Shown: positions 1 through 9,319, numbered from the stretch's first letter. The stretch is DNA of 64,000 bases from Paracoccus sp. SCSIO 75233 (GCF_027912675.1 NZ_CP115757.1:2419501-2483500); one strand, 5' to 3'. The notes: a model not told the origin generated them from the letters alone. Numbers and translations: made by a program.

Positions 1-1172
1 GGTATCTGGCCTTCCTGCAGGAAACTGAAAATGCGCAACAAAAGACTGGTGTGTTCGGCAGGTGAGATCGAGCGGAAATCCGGTATCCGGCACACGTCCC
101 AAAGCAGCCTGACATCCGGCGCGGTCGTCACCCGGTCCTGGATTTCAGGCAATTCGCGCAACGATTTCAGGGCCGACAGATCATCCGCCTCGCGCCCGCG
201 CATCAGCCATTCACTTTCCGGTGACGCCTCCAGACTGCCGATCAGCCGGTCCATCGTCCCGAATTCCAGACGCGGATTGCGCCAGACCAGCCGGCTGATC
301 GGGGCAAAACGATGGTTTTCGATGGCACCGATCAGCCCCTCATCCAGCGGCCCCGCCTCGCCGGTGACGCCGAACGTGCCCGGTTCCGTATGCCGCCCCG
401 CCCGACCGGCGATCTGGCCCATCTCATGCGGGAAAAGCGGTCGCATCCGGCGGCCGTCGAATTTCACCGTCGAGGAAAAACCGACATGACGGATATCGAG
501 GTTCAGCCCCATGCCAATGGCATCCGTCGCCACCAGATGATCAACCTCGCCCGACTGATACATAGCCACCTGCGCATTGCGCGTGCGCGGGCTGAGCGCG
601 CCCATCACAACCGCCGCCCCGCCTTTCTGGCGGCGCAGCAATTCGGCGATGGCGTAAACATCATCGACCGAAAACCCGACAATGGCGGAGCGTGACGGCA
701 TCCGGCTGATCTTTTTCGTCCCCGCCCAGCTTAGCGTCGAAAACCGGTCGCGCCGCATGAACTGAACCTTATCCACAAGCGCCGCGATGGCCTGCCGCAT
801 CGTGTCAGAGCCAAGCAGCAGCGTCTCATGCAGCCCCCGCGACCTCAGCAGACGGTCGGTGAACACATGGCCACGCTGCGGATCGGCGCAAAGCTGGATT
901 TCGTCGATGGCGACGAAATCAGCAACCACCTCCGGCATCGCTTCCGTCGTCGCGACCCAGTACTGGGTGCGCGGCGGCACGATCCGTTCCTCTCCGGTGA
1001 CCAGAGCCACGACCGACGGGCCACGCGCCTTGACGATCCGGTCATAAACCTCCCGCGCCAGCAGCCGCAGCGGCAGGCCGATCACACCCGTCCGGTGCGC
1101 CAGCATCCGTTCAATCGCGTAATGCGTCTTGCCTGTATTGGTCGGGCCCAGCACGGCCGTAATGCGTGACAT
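1..1172 (-). CDS. Suv3-like DEAD/DExH RNA helicase, 3' end outside window
   Basis: The first 390 residues of a superfamily 2 helicase are visible; the stop lies left of the window. A Walker A motif GPTNTGKT sits at residues 9-16, a motif II variant DEIQ at about 90-93, and motif VI QIAGRAGR at about 253-260. This set (DEIQ plus QIAGRAGR) is that of the mitochondrial Suv3 family and its alphaproteobacterial relatives, which unwind RNA; the bacterial role is poorly known. The start is the ATG just after position 1169, the only one that places Walker A near the N-terminus. The helicase core is complete, so only the C-terminal part is missing. The family is clear; the cellular role is inferred. 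Confidence 0.85.
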   Translation of the reverse strand, partial: MSRITAVLGPTNTGKTHYAIERMLAHRTGVIGLPLRLLAREVYDRIVKARGPSVVALVTGEERIVPPRTQYWVATTEAMPEVVADFVAIDEIQLCADPQRGHVFTDRLLRSRGLHETLLLGSDTMRQAIAALVDKVQFMRRDRFSTLSWAGTKKISRMPSRSAIVGFSVDDVYAIAELLRRQKGGAAVVMGALSPRTRNAQVAMYQSGEVDHLVATDAIGMGLNLDIRHVGFSSTVKFDGRRMRPLFPHEMGQIAGRAGRHTEPGTFGVTGEAGPLDEGLIGAIENHRFAPISRLVWRNPRLEFGTMDRLIGSLEASPESEWLMRGREADDLSALKSLRELPEIQDRVTTAPDVRLLWDVCRIPDFRSISPAEHTSLLLRIFSFLQEGQI

Positions 1173-1196
1173 GCTCTGCCCTTCGGTCTTGTAACG

Positions 1197-1751
1197 TCAG
1201 ATGTCGGTGCCGTTATCGACCGCGTCAAGACGCGAAGCGGCGTCAATCGCATCCTGCTGATGGGGATTGATCGTCAGGCTCATGCGCAGCGCGTCCCCCG
1301 CAGCCTCGGTGCTGTCCAACTCCTCCAGCATCATGCCGAGTTGCGTCAGCGCCAGATATTGCTTCGGCTCCAGCTCCAATGCACGGGCCAGATCGGCGCC
1401 CGCAAGACCGAAATCACCGTTCAGCCAGAACGCCATGCCGCGCAGTTGATAGCCCATTGCGTGATCCGGCGCATGGTCAATCAGCGCGCTCAGATGGCCG
1501 ATGGCGCTTGGGAAATCCCCCTCGTCCAGCGCGTTCTCGCCGCGTGTCTGGATCATGTTGAGCGCCTCGGATCCTGTATCCGACCAGGCATTCAGGATCT
1601 CCGCCTCTGCCTCGATCCAGGCGTCGCCGTCGGGTTGCGCAAGCGCATCAAACCAGACCGGATCAACCGGAAGCGCCAGCGATGGCCGCACCGGCCCCAG
1701 AACCGCGATTGCCGCGACGACAAGATGGAAAAGAGGTATGCGACGACTCAT
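1197..1751 (-). CDS. Exported TPR-repeat protein
   Basis: A 184-residue protein beginning MSRRIPLFHL with a hydrophobic export signal ending near LALP (about residues 8-27). The rest resembles tetratricopeptide repeats: helical pairs from about residue 65, with AIGHLSALIDHAPDHAMGY and AGADLARALELEPKQYLAL spaced about 34 residues apart. TPR proteins of this kind act as periplasmic protein-binding scaffolds. It lies 24 nt downstream of the helicase start, on the same strand and upstream of it, so the two may be cotranscribed. A second ATG 21 nt further upstream (at 1772) has a better purine-rich leader and could be the true start. The specific partner cannot be deduced. Confidence 0.75.
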   Translation of the reverse strand: MSRRIPLFHLVVAAIAVLGPVRPSLALPVDPVWFDALAQPDGDAWIEAEAEILNAWSDTGSEALNMIQTRGENALDEGDFPSAIGHLSALIDHAPDHAMGYQLRGMAFWLNGDFGLAGADLARALELEPKQYLALTQLGMMLEELDSTEAAGDALRMSLTINPHQQDAIDAASRLDAVDNGTDI

Positions 1752-1809
1752 AATTATGTTGTAACCCGACATACTGGCGCCCTGCCAGTCAACTTTGATG
1801 GAGTATGTG

Positions 1810-2097
1810 ATGAGCGAAGTGATCGACGGTGCCGTCGCCGCGCTGAACCAAAAACTGGGCAGCTTCGATGAGGGGACCGCAAAATTCGTGATCGAGGACG
1901 AGGGCTCGATCATGATGGATGCCGGCGGCGCACGCGCTGGCGACGAGGAAGCCGAAGTGACGCTGACCGCCAGCCGCGAAACCTTCGAGGGCATGCTGAA
2001 CGGCGAGGTCAATCCGACCACGGCCTTCATGACCGGCAAACTCAGCGTTGACGGCAATATGGGCCTTGCGATGAAACTCGGCGCGGCGCTCGCCTGA
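1810..2097 (+). CDS. SCP2 sterol-binding domain protein
   Basis: A 95-residue single-domain protein of the SCP2 lipid-carrier fold, recognised by the pattern FVIEDEGSIMMDAGG, then LTASRETFEGMLNGEVNPTTAF and MTGKLSVDGNMGLAMKL near the C-terminus. Such proteins have a hydrophobic pocket for acyl or sterol-like ligands; the bacterial ligand is usually unknown. The start is chosen at 1810 because GGAG lies 9-6 nt upstream; in-frame TTG/ATG codons at 1795/1798 have no such site. It reads divergently from the TPR gene across about 58 nt and is followed 7 nt later by a hydrolase, which suggests a two-gene lipid-related operon (inference). Confidence 0.85.
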   Translation: MSEVIDGAVAALNQKLGSFDEGTAKFVIEDEGSIMMDAGGARAGDEEAEVTLTASRETFEGMLNGEVNPTTAFMTGKLSVDGNMGLAMKLGAALA

Positions 2098-2104
2098 GAT
2101 CGCC

Positions 2105-3124
2105 ATGACCTTCTCGCCCGCCCCATTCCACCAATTCGCCGGTTCCGCCGAAACGCCTGCCGAAGCCTTCTGGCTGCGCAGCGATGACGATCTGCGGCTG
2201 CGCATTGCCCTGTGGCGGGCAGAGAACCCAACGGCAACCGTGCTGCTGTTTCCCGGTCGCACGGAATATGTCGAGAAATACGCCCCCGTTGCCGCAAGGC
2301 TGACGGCAGAGGGGCTGAACGTGCTGGCAATCGACTGGCGCGGTCAGGGCATGGCCGACCGGCTTCAGGACGATCCGCGCCCCGGCCATATCACCGATTT
2401 CGCCGAATATCAGCTTGATGTGCTGGCAATGGTCGAAGCCGCCGCCGATCTGGACCTGGCCGAGCCGTGGCATCTGCTGGCGCATTCGATGGGCGGGGCC
2501 ATTGGCTTTGCGGCACTGCTCAACGGGTTGCCGGTGCAGACCGCAACATTCTCCGCCCCGATGTTCGACATCAATCACGCTCCGATGCCGCGCTTTGTCG
2601 CCATCGCGCTGGCCGCCATCGCCGGTCGTCTGGGTCGCGGCGGTCACGCCGCAATCGGCACGGGCGGCGGCGGGAATTACCTGCTGGACGAGACTTTCCG
2701 CCGGAACATGCTGACAAACGACGCCGAGGCCTGGGCGCGGCTTCTGCGCGAGGCAGCGACATGGCCGGAACTGACCCTTGGCGGGGCAAGCTACCAGTGG
2801 GTCGCAGCAGCGCTGAACGAATGCCAGCGCCTGGCGGATGCGGACGCGCCGGATATTCCGACGCTCATCACACTTGGCTCGCATGAGCGCATCGTCTCCG
2901 CCCCGGCCATCCGCAACCGCGCCGCAAGCTGGCCCACGGCTCGGCTGCTCGAAATCGACGGCGCGCAGCACGAAGTCCTGTTCGAAGCTCCACTTCAGCG
3001 GGAGCAGTTTTACGAAGCGTTTCTTGAGATAGTGGCCACGCAGAATAGCCCGGCACAGCCTCAAGCAATCACGGAAACCCTTCGCGACGAGGCTCCAGAC
3101 GACGCAAGCCCCGCCGGCGCCTAA
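2105..3124 (+). CDS. Alpha/beta hydrolase, lysophospholipase (PldB-like)
   Basis: A 339-residue serine hydrolase of the monoacylglycerol lipase/lysophospholipase L2 group. Visible are the strand-loop FPGRTEYVEKY near residue 50, DWRGQGMADR near 77 (oxyanion side), the nucleophile elbow AHSMGG with Ser at about 128, and a late GAQHEVLFE carrying the catalytic His near 285. No signal peptide, so probably cytosolic or membrane-peripheral. It follows the SCP2 gene by 7 nt and likely shares its transcript. The last 30 residues, rich in Pro, Ala and acid residues, look like an unstructured tail. Its true ester substrate is not determinable from sequence. Confidence 0.85.
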   Translation: MTFSPAPFHQFAGSAETPAEAFWLRSDDDLRLRIALWRAENPTATVLLFPGRTEYVEKYAPVAARLTAEGLNVLAIDWRGQGMADRLQDDPRPGHITDFAEYQLDVLAMVEAAADLDLAEPWHLLAHSMGGAIGFAALLNGLPVQTATFSAPMFDINHAPMPRFVAIALAAIAGRLGRGGHAAIGTGGGGNYLLDETFRRNMLTNDAEAWARLLREAATWPELTLGGASYQWVAAALNECQRLADADAPDIPTLITLGSHERIVSAPAIRNRAASWPTARLLEIDGAQHEVLFEAPLQREQFYEAFLEIVATQNSPAQPQAITETLRDEAPDDASPAGA

Positions 3125-3157
3125 ATTTCTCTCTTCGGCGTGATTTGGGTTGGGCGA

Positions 3158-3236
3158 GGGCCAGCGTCCGACCGCGGGCGGGCGGGCGGGCGGTCGGACG
3201 CTGGCGCGGCGGCGCGTGCCGCGCCTTGATTCCGGG
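3158..3236 (+). repeat. Intergenic hairpin repeat, copy 1 (short, internally deleted form)
   Basis: A 79-bp member of a three-copy family (others at 41852-42011 and 48047-48204). The left arm at 3160-3175 pairs perfectly over 16 bp with 3190-3205, around a G/C loop of GGGC/GGCG units. A second hairpin GGCGCG-TGC-CGCGCC follows, then CTTGATTCCGGG. Compared with the other copies about 80 bp are missing between the arms. It lies 33 nt after a stop codon, between two genes on the same strand. It could also weaken readthrough from the hydrolase into pepF. Confidence 0.85.
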
Positions 3237-3320
3237 CGGAGGGACGCCCCCACGCTGATCCGGGGCTTGAACCCGCCCCCATCAGTCTGCACATCAGGGG
3301 CAACAGAAAGGACCACCCCG

Positions 3321-5144
3321 ATGCGCTTTGACCGCGAAATCTGCCGCGATGCGAACCTGACCTCGACCAGCACCGAATATGGCGATCTGCCGGACTGGGA
3401 TCTGACGGATCTTTACCCTGCCCCTGACTCGCAGGAACTCAAGGACGATCTGGCCCGCCTCAAGGATGAGGCTACAAGTTTCGCCGTCGATTACGAGGGC
3501 AAGCTGGCGGATCTGAGCGCCGCCGCCATGCTGGAATGCGTCGACCGTTATGAGCGGATCGACATCCTCGCCGGTCGCATCATGTCCTATGCCGGGCTGC
3601 GCTACTACCAGAACACGACCGACGCCGACCGCGTCAAGATGCTCAGCGACCTTCAGGCGCAGATCACCGATCTGACGACCCCGCTGGTGTTCTTCAGCCT
3701 CGAATTCAACCGCATCCCGGATGAGACCTATGAGAAGGTCTTTACCGCCCCGAACGGCCCGGCCCGCTACAAGCCAGTGTTCGACCGGATGCGCGCCATG
3801 CGGCCCCACCAATTGTCCGACGAGCTGGAAAAATTCCTGCACGACAATTCCGTGGTCGGCGCCGCAGCGTGGAACCGTTTGTTCGACGAAACGATGGCGG
3901 GGCTGGAATTCGACGTGAACGGCGAAACCCTCGGCCTTGAGGCGGCGCTGAACCTGCTGACCGACCATGACCGCAGCAAACGCGAAGCCGCCTCCCGCGC
4001 TTTGGCCGAGGTATTCAGCAAGAACATCAAGCTGTTCTCCCGCGTCCACAACACGCTGGCGAAGGAAAAGGCGGTAGAGGATAAATGGCGGAAGATACCT
4101 TCCCCCCAACATGCCCGCCACCTGTCCAACCATGTCGAGCCCGAGGTGGTCGAGGCGCTGCGCAATGCCGTAACCGCCGCCTACCCCCGGCTCTCGCATC
4201 GCTACTACGCGCTGAAGGCGAAATGGCTGGGCCTCGACAGGCTGCAGGTCTGGGACCGCAATGCGCCCCTGCCGACCGCCAACCCGGAGACCGTGAACTG
4301 GGATCAGGCGCGGCAAACCGTGCTGGACGCCTATGCCGGATTTTCGCCCCGGCTCGCCGATCTCGCCACGCCGTTCTTCGACAAGGGCTGGATCGACGCC
4401 GCCGTCAAACCCGGCAAGGCCCCCGGTGCCTTCGCACACCCCACGGTGACCACGGCGCATCCCTATGTCATGCTGAACTATCTCGGCAAACCGCGCGACG
4501 TGATGACGCTGGCGCATGAGCTGGGCCACGGCGTCCACCAGCGTCTAGCCGCCGCCCAGGGCGAATTGCTGGCCGCGACGCCGCTGACGCTGGCCGAAAC
4601 CGCCTCCGTCTTCGGGGAGATGCTGACCTTCCGCAAACTTCTGACCGACACCACCGACCCGGCGCAGAAGAAAGCCCTGCTGGCCGGCAAGGTCGAGGAC
4701 ATGATCAACACCGTCGTCCGCCAGATCAGCTTTTACGACTTCGAATGCCGGCTTCACGCAGCGCGGGCAGAAGGCGAATTAACCCCAGACGACATCAACG
4801 CCATCTGGATGCAGGTCAGCACCGAAAGCCTCGGCCCGGCATTCGAGTTCATGCCCGGATACGAGACTTTCTGGTCCTATGTGCCGCATTTCGTACACTC
4901 ACCCTTCTACGTCTACGCATACGCCTTCGGTGACGGGCTGGTGAACGCGCTTTACGCGGCTTATGAGGCAGAGCCCGACGGGTTTCAGGATAAATATTTC
5001 GACCTGCTCGCCGCTGGCGGCTCCAAACATCACACCGAACTGCTCGCGCCGTTCGGCCTCGACGCTTCGGATCCTGCCTTCTGGGACAAGGGCCTGTCGA
5101 TGATCGATGGCTTTATCGACGATCTCGAAAAAATGGAAAGCTGA
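3321..5144 (+). CDS. pepF: Oligoendopeptidase F (M3 metallopeptidase)
   Basis: A 607-residue zinc metallopeptidase of family M3B that cuts short peptides in the cytoplasm. The zinc motif HELGH is at about residues 399-403, with the third ligand Glu in LAETASVFGE roughly 27 residues later, and the substrate-binding Tyr/His region near GYETFWSYVPHF towards residue 520. Length fits the family. The ATG at 3321 is preceded by AAAGGA at about 10 nt; the open frame continues upstream through the repeat element and is not coding there. No signal peptide. A separate transcript is likely because the repeat lies between it and the preceding gene. Confidence 0.93.
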   Translation: MRFDREICRDANLTSTSTEYGDLPDWDLTDLYPAPDSQELKDDLARLKDEATSFAVDYEGKLADLSAAAMLECVDRYERIDILAGRIMSYAGLRYYQNTTDADRVKMLSDLQAQITDLTTPLVFFSLEFNRIPDETYEKVFTAPNGPARYKPVFDRMRAMRPHQLSDELEKFLHDNSVVGAAAWNRLFDETMAGLEFDVNGETLGLEAALNLLTDHDRSKREAASRALAEVFSKNIKLFSRVHNTLAKEKAVEDKWRKIPSPQHARHLSNHVEPEVVEALRNAVTAAYPRLSHRYYALKAKWLGLDRLQVWDRNAPLPTANPETVNWDQARQTVLDAYAGFSPRLADLATPFFDKGWIDAAVKPGKAPGAFAHPTVTTAHPYVMLNYLGKPRDVMTLAHELGHGVHQRLAAAQGELLAATPLTLAETASVFGEMLTFRKLLTDTTDPAQKKALLAGKVEDMINTVVRQISFYDFECRLHAARAEGELTPDDINAIWMQVSTESLGPAFEFMPGYETFWSYVPHFVHSPFYVYAYAFGDGLVNALYAAYEAEPDGFQDKYFDLLAAGGSKHHTELLAPFGLDASDPAFWDKGLSMIDGFIDDLEKMES

Positions 5145-5265
5145 CCCGTTTCCCAGCCTGAAAGCACCGCGGCGCGACCAGCGCCCCGGTTTGCCGCCAC
5201 ATCGATAATATCGCTTTCGGCATCGGAATAAGTTATGATCCGTCGGGACTTGAAAGGGCAAGCTC

Positions 5266-5787
5266 ATGATCACCTTGACCCGCGTCCCGCTGACCCGGCT
5301 GGAATCGCTGGCGGAGCTGAAACAGCATCCCGGCCAATATGCCAATGACGCGGCGGACATGATCCTCGACGACACGCCGCGCCTCAGCTTCCACGCGATT
5401 CACAGCGACGGCGCGCTCGTCGGGATGTTCAAGCTGGACCCGCTTTATTTTCAACGCCACCCCTTCGCCACGGACACCGATCTCGGGCTGCGCGGCGTGC
5501 TGATCGACCACAAGCTGCAAGGCAAGGGGCTGGGAACCGAGGCGATGCAGGCCCTGCCAGCCCATGCCGCCGCAATCTATCCCGAGATGCGCCATATCGT
5601 CCTGACGGTTAACCTCACCAACCCGGCCGCCTACAAAGTCTACAAAAAGGCCGGTTTCTGCGACCGCAACGAAATCTTCACTGGCGGCACACGCGGACCT
5701 CAACATATCCTCTGGGCAGAGTTGCCCGTATTTGAAAAAGCTGAGACCGCATGTTCCGCAAAATCCTTTACCTCCTCCTCGCCCTGA
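5266..5787 (+). CDS. GNAT family N-acetyltransferase
   Basis: A 173-residue Gcn5-related acetyltransferase. The acetyl-CoA loop is LQGKGLGTEAM at about residues 84-94 (Q/R-x-x-G-x-G/A pattern), preceded by the beta-4 segment LGLRGVLID, and followed by VLTVNLTNPAAYKVYKKAGF, the usual motif B region. The acceptor substrate is unknown. The 3' end overlaps the following dipeptidase gene by 37 nt, longer than usual; the overlapping tail (ETACSAKSFTSSSP) is low-complexity and probably dispensable. Separated by 121 nt from pepF, so it may have its own promoter. Confidence 0.85.
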   Translation: MITLTRVPLTRLESLAELKQHPGQYANDAADMILDDTPRLSFHAIHSDGALVGMFKLDPLYFQRHPFATDTDLGLRGVLIDHKLQGKGLGTEAMQALPAHAAAIYPEMRHIVLTVNLTNPAAYKVYKKAGFCDRNEIFTGGTRGPQHILWAELPVFEKAETACSAKSFTSSSP

Positions 5788-6929
5788 TCGCCGCTGCCGC
5801 CGTCGCGTTTTTCACCCTCGCCCCGGCTTACGTCGAAAACGCCCTGAACCCACTGACCACACCGGAAGAGGGCTGGCCGGTCAGCGACAACGCGCAGGAA
5901 CTCCACAACCGGCTGGTGATCGGTGACTGGCATTCGGATGCGCTTCTGTGGGATCGCAACCTGCTCAAACGGGTGGATCGCGGTCACACCGACATCCCGC
6001 GCCTGCAAGAGGGGAATGTCGCGGTGCAGGTCTTCACCACCGTAACCAAAAGCCCCGCAGGCCAGAATTATGGCGAGAACAGCGCCGATGCAGCGGATAA
6101 CATCACCCGCCTGTTCATGGGCCAGCTTCGCCCGATCCGCACATGGGACAGCCTGCTGGAACGCGCGCTCGTGCAGGCAGCCGCCTTGCGCCGTGCGGCG
6201 AAGAAAGACCCCGAGGCTGTGCGGATGATCCTGACCCGTGACGATCTCGCCCGGCATCTCGAAGCCCGTGCAGGTGGTGCGAAAACGGTCGGCGCGATCC
6301 TCGGCACCGAGGGGGCGCACCCGCTGGAAGGCAATACGGCCAATCTCGACAAGCTCTATGACGCCGGTTTCCGCGTCATCGGCCTGACCCATTTCTTCGA
6401 CAACGCGCTCGGCAGTTCGCTGCATGGCGACGGCGAGGATGAGGGCCTCAGCGGATTCGGTCGGCAGGTCGTGGACGGGCTAATGGAACGCGGCATGGTG
6501 ATCGACCTCGCCCATGCCAGCCCGCAAATGGCCCGTGACGTGCTCGCGATAGAGGGCGCGCGGCCCATCATTTCCCACACCGGCATCCGCGGCAATTGCC
6601 AGACGCCGCGCAATATCCCCGACGATCTGGTCCGCGACATTGCGGCCAAAGGCGGCGTGATCGGGATCGGTTTCTGGACCGACGTCACCTGCGGCAGCAC
6701 CCCTGCCGCCATCGCCACCTCCATCCGCACGGCGGTTGATCTGGTGGGGGAGGATCAGGTGACGCTCGGTTCCGACTATGACGGCTCCGTCGATGCGCCG
6801 TTCGATGCCGCAGGCATGGCCGCACTGACGCAGGCGCTGATGGATGAAGGGTTCAGCGAAGCCCAGATCGCCAAGGTCATGGGCGGCAATATGATGCGCT
6901 ATCTGGCCGAGACCTTGCCCGAGGCCTGA
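5751..6929 (+). CDS. Membrane dipeptidase, peptidase family M19
   Basis: A 392-residue zinc dipeptidase of the renal dipeptidase family. An N-terminal hydrophobic segment (about residues 5-24) gives a signal anchor or export signal. Candidate metal ligands are the HSD of GDWHSDALLW (residues 61-63), Glu in GTEGAHPLEG near 187, His in GLTHFFDN near 209, His in SHTGIRG near 267 and Asp in GSDYDG near 342. The family cleaves dipeptides, some with D-residues, in the periplasm. Translation may be coupled to the upstream GNAT gene because of the 37-nt overlap. Confidence 0.92.
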   Translation: MFRKILYLLLALIAAAAVAFFTLAPAYVENALNPLTTPEEGWPVSDNAQELHNRLVIGDWHSDALLWDRNLLKRVDRGHTDIPRLQEGNVAVQVFTTVTKSPAGQNYGENSADAADNITRLFMGQLRPIRTWDSLLERALVQAAALRRAAKKDPEAVRMILTRDDLARHLEARAGGAKTVGAILGTEGAHPLEGNTANLDKLYDAGFRVIGLTHFFDNALGSSLHGDGEDEGLSGFGRQVVDGLMERGMVIDLAHASPQMARDVLAIEGARPIISHTGIRGNCQTPRNIPDDLVRDIAAKGGVIGIGFWTDVTCGSTPAAIATSIRTAVDLVGEDQVTLGSDYDGSVDAPFDAAGMAALTQALMDEGFSEAQIAKVMGGNMMRYLAETLPEA

Positions 6930-6934
6930 CCGGC

Positions 6935-7378
6935 CTACCAGACGGTTTCCTCCATCGGGTCATACCAGGCCGCGTGCGGCGACCAGACCGCGCGCGCCAG
7001 CAGCCTAGGCCGGTGATGCAGCTTCGCCAGTTCCTGACGCGTGACCCAGCGAAAGCGGTTCACCACGCCTTCAGGATCGTCCAGCACCACCTCCTTGCCG
7101 TCATCCAGCAGCGTCGCACGGTGAATGATATCGACCTGATGAAACCCGGCTTTAGAGTCCTGAAACTCATTGATCAGGATCGGCGCGCCGACCGCGATCC
7201 GCAGCCCGGTTTCCTCCCGCACCTCGCGGATCAGGTTTTCCGGCAACGATTGCCCCGGCTCCGCCCCGCCACCGGGCAGGCACCACATATCCGATTGCTG
7301 CCCCGGATAGGCGTTCACCATCAGCAGCCGGTCCTCCTTCAGGATCGCCGCCCGAACCGCCAGCCGGGGCCGCGCCAT
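6935..7378 (-). CDS. Nudix hydrolase
   Basis: A 147-residue hydrolase of nucleoside diphosphate-linked compounds. The Nudix box runs from residue 37 to 59 (GGGAEPGQSL, then REVREETG), with the catalytic glutamates in REVREE. ATG at 7378 has GGTGA upstream; a GTG at 7384 would overlap the purK stop as GTGA and is an alternative. It is the last gene of a purE-purK-nudix transcript. The substrate cannot be named; a housecleaning role on oxidised or dinucleotide compounds is only an inference from family behaviour. Confidence 0.88.
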   Translation of the reverse strand: MARPRLAVRAAILKEDRLLMVNAYPGQQSDMWCLPGGGAEPGQSLPENLIREVREETGLRIAVGAPILINEFQDSKAGFHQVDIIHRATLLDDGKEVVLDDPEGVVNRFRWVTRQELAKLHHRPRLLARAVWSPHAAWYDPMEETVW

Positions 7379-7380
7379 TT

Positions 7381-8430
7381 TCACCGGCGCACCCGGTTCA
7401 CATGGCCCATCTTGCGGCCCGGTCGAATCTCGGTCTTGCCGTAAAGGTGAAGCTGGACATCACGCTCCGCCAGCAGCGCAGGCAGGCGATCCATATCGTC
7501 CCCGATCAGGTTCTCCATCACCACATCGGCGTAACGCTGACCGTCGCCAAGCGGCAACCCGACCACGGCGCGGATATGCTGCTCGAACTGATCGACGACA
7601 CAACCCGCCTGCGTCCAGTGGCCGGAGTTATGCACCCGCGGCGCGATCTCATTCACCACCAGCCCGTCGCGCGTCACGAACAACTCCACCCCCATCACAC
7701 CGACATAATCGAGCGCGCCCGCGATCTTTGCCGCCATCAGCACCGCATCGGTCAGCAGGCTTTGCGGCAATCCGCAGGGCACTGTGGTCGTCCGCAGAAT
7801 GCCGCCCTCATGCACGTTCAGCCCCGGATCGAAGGCCGCAACCGCGCCATCCGCTGCCCGCGCCACGATCACGCTGATCTCGGCGAAGAAATCCACGAAC
7901 CCCTCCAGCACCGAAGGCGCACCGGTCCAGTCGCGCTGTGTCGCATCGGTGAACCGGATCTGCCCCTTGCCGTCATAGCCCAGCCTGCGGGTCTTGAGGA
8001 TCGAAGGCACCCCGATCCGCTCAATCGCCGCCGGAAGCTCGTCGACGCTTTCGACATTCGCGAACGGTGCCGTGCGCAGACCCAGACCGGCCAGAAACTC
8101 CTTTTCCGTCAGCCGGTCCTGCGACACCGCAAGCGCGCGCCGGTTCGGCCTGATCGGACGCAGCGATTCCAGCAAATCGAGCGATTCCGCCGGCACATTC
8201 TCAAACTCATAGGTGATGACATCGACCGCTTCCGCAAATGACCCCAGCGCCGCCGCGTCGTCATACCCGGCAAAGGTCACCACATGGGCCACATCCCCCG
8301 CAGGCGCCTGCCCCGGCTCATAGATATGGCAGCGATAGCCCAGCCGTGACGCCGCCACCGACAGCATCCGGCCAAGCTGGCCGCCACCCAGAATGCCGAT
8401 CACCGATCCGCGCGACAAAGCTTCACTCAT
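7381..8430 (-). CDS. purK: N5-carboxyaminoimidazole ribonucleotide synthase
   Basis: A 349-residue ATP-grasp ligase of purine synthesis: AIR + ATP + bicarbonate to N5-CAIR, cytoplasmic. Visible are the N-terminal [12 protein letters not shown] loop, ATP-grasp signatures [17 protein letters not shown] near residue 140 and [12 protein letters not shown] near 183, and the C-terminal [14 protein letters not shown] motif near 265. The ATG at 8430 overlaps the end of purE by 8 nt, showing translational coupling. With purE next door this is the standard two-step bacterial route from AIR to CAIR. Confidence 0.96.
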   Translation of the reverse strand: MSEALSRGSVIGILGGGQLGRMLSVAASRLGYRCHIYEPGQAPAGDVAHVVTFAGYDDAAALGSFAEAVDVITYEFENVPAESLDLLESLRPIRPNRRALAVSQDRLTEKEFLAGLGLRTAPFANVESVDELPAAIERIGVPSILKTRRLGYDGKGQIRFTDATQRDWTGAPSVLEGFVDFFAEISVIVARAADGAVAAFDPGLNVHEGGILRTTTVPCGLPQSLLTDAVLMAAKIAGALDYVGVMGVELFVTRDGLVVNEIAPRVHNSGHWTQAGCVVDQFEQHIRAVVGLPLGDGQRYADVVMENLIGDDMDRLPALLAERDVQLHLYGKTEIRPGRKMGHVNRVRR

Positions 8431-8923
8431 CGCTCGGCACCTCCGGGATGGAGGCCGACAGCGCCGCCCGCCACGCATCCAGCCGCTCCGCCAATGCGGG
8501 ATCGGACAGCGCCAGAATACCCGCCGCCATCAGCCCGGCATTCGCCGCACCCGCTGCCCCGATGGCCATCGTCGCGACCGGGAACCCCTTCGGCATCTGC
8601 ACAATGGAGTAAAGCGAATCGACCCCGGACAGCGCCCGCGTCTGCACCGGCACCCCGATCACCGGAACGCGCGTCTTCGACGCCATCATCCCCGGAAGAT
8701 GCGCCGCACCGCCCGCGCCCGCGATAATCACCTTCAGCCCGCGCGACGCAGCCGTCTTGCCATAGTCCCACAACCGATCCGGCGTCCGGTGCGCACTGAC
8801 GATCCGCGCCTCATAAGCGACGCCGAGTTCATCCAGAATCGTCGCCGCCTCCCGCATGGTCGGCCAGTCCGACTGGCTGCCCATGATAATACCGACCGGC
8901 GCATCGGCTTGCTTGCTGTCCAT
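8423..8923 (-). CDS. purE: N5-CAIR mutase
   Basis: A 166-residue class I PurE that converts N5-CAIR to CAIR. It shows the signature GSQSDWPTM at about residues 16-24, the active-site SAHRTPDR loop near 44-51, [11 protein letters not shown] near 71-81 and the C-terminal IL-x-L stretch. Length matches the octameric bacterial enzyme. First gene of the purE-purK-nudix operon; the 79 nt upstream separate it from the DUF465 gene on the same strand. Confidence 0.96.
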   Translation of the reverse strand: MDSKQADAPVGIIMGSQSDWPTMREAATILDELGVAYEARIVSAHRTPDRLWDYGKTAASRGLKVIIAGAGGAAHLPGMMASKTRVPVIGVPVQTRALSGVDSLYSIVQMPKGFPVATMAIGAAGAANAGLMAAGILALSDPALAERLDAWRAALSASIPEVPSDE

Positions 8924-9002
8924 ACTGGCCCCCGTCGCAGAAAGCCCGCACTATATTCACAGCGTCGCGGGACGCAATCTTTCCGCGAGCATCCGGGGAA
9001 AA

Positions 9003-9221
9003 TCAGGCGATAATATCCGGCGTCAGCTCATCTTCCAGCCGCGCGATCCGGTCCTTCAACGCCAGTTTCTGCCGCTTCAGCCGCTGGATCTCCAGCGAGG
9101 GCGGGGCCGGGGCTTCACCAAGCAGAACGATCTTCTCGTCCAACTCCCGATGTTCGCGCCGCAAAACGCCCAGCTTCATACGGGCGATCTCCTCATGCGT
9201 CATCTCGGACTGGTAGTTCAT
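9003..9221 (-). CDS. YdcH-like small coiled-coil protein (DUF465)
   Basis: A 72-residue protein of the DUF465/YdcH type: a short helical hairpin, starting MNYQSEMTHEEIARMKLG and continuing LRREHRELDEKIV, PPSLEIQRLKRQKLALKDRI. Such proteins are widespread and their function is unknown. The start at 9221 is the first ATG that fits the family length; the frame is open further upstream but without a start signal. It faces away from the small heat shock gene across a 192-nt gap. Confidence 0.8.
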   Translation of the reverse strand: MNYQSEMTHEEIARMKLGVLRREHRELDEKIVLLGEAPAPPSLEIQRLKRQKLALKDRIARLEDELTPDIIA

Positions 9222-9319
9222 GCCTGGCTCATTTTCGCTTGCCTTCGGGGAGTATAGCCGATGCCCGCGAAAACGCATGAAAAAATGTTAACCCGCTGCC
9301 CGATTTACCCGGACCCTTG

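Noticed and set aside
768..780. DnaA-box match TTATCCACA inside the helicase gene
   Set aside because: Lies inside a coding region, most likely chance; kept as a reminder that single boxes are weak evidence.
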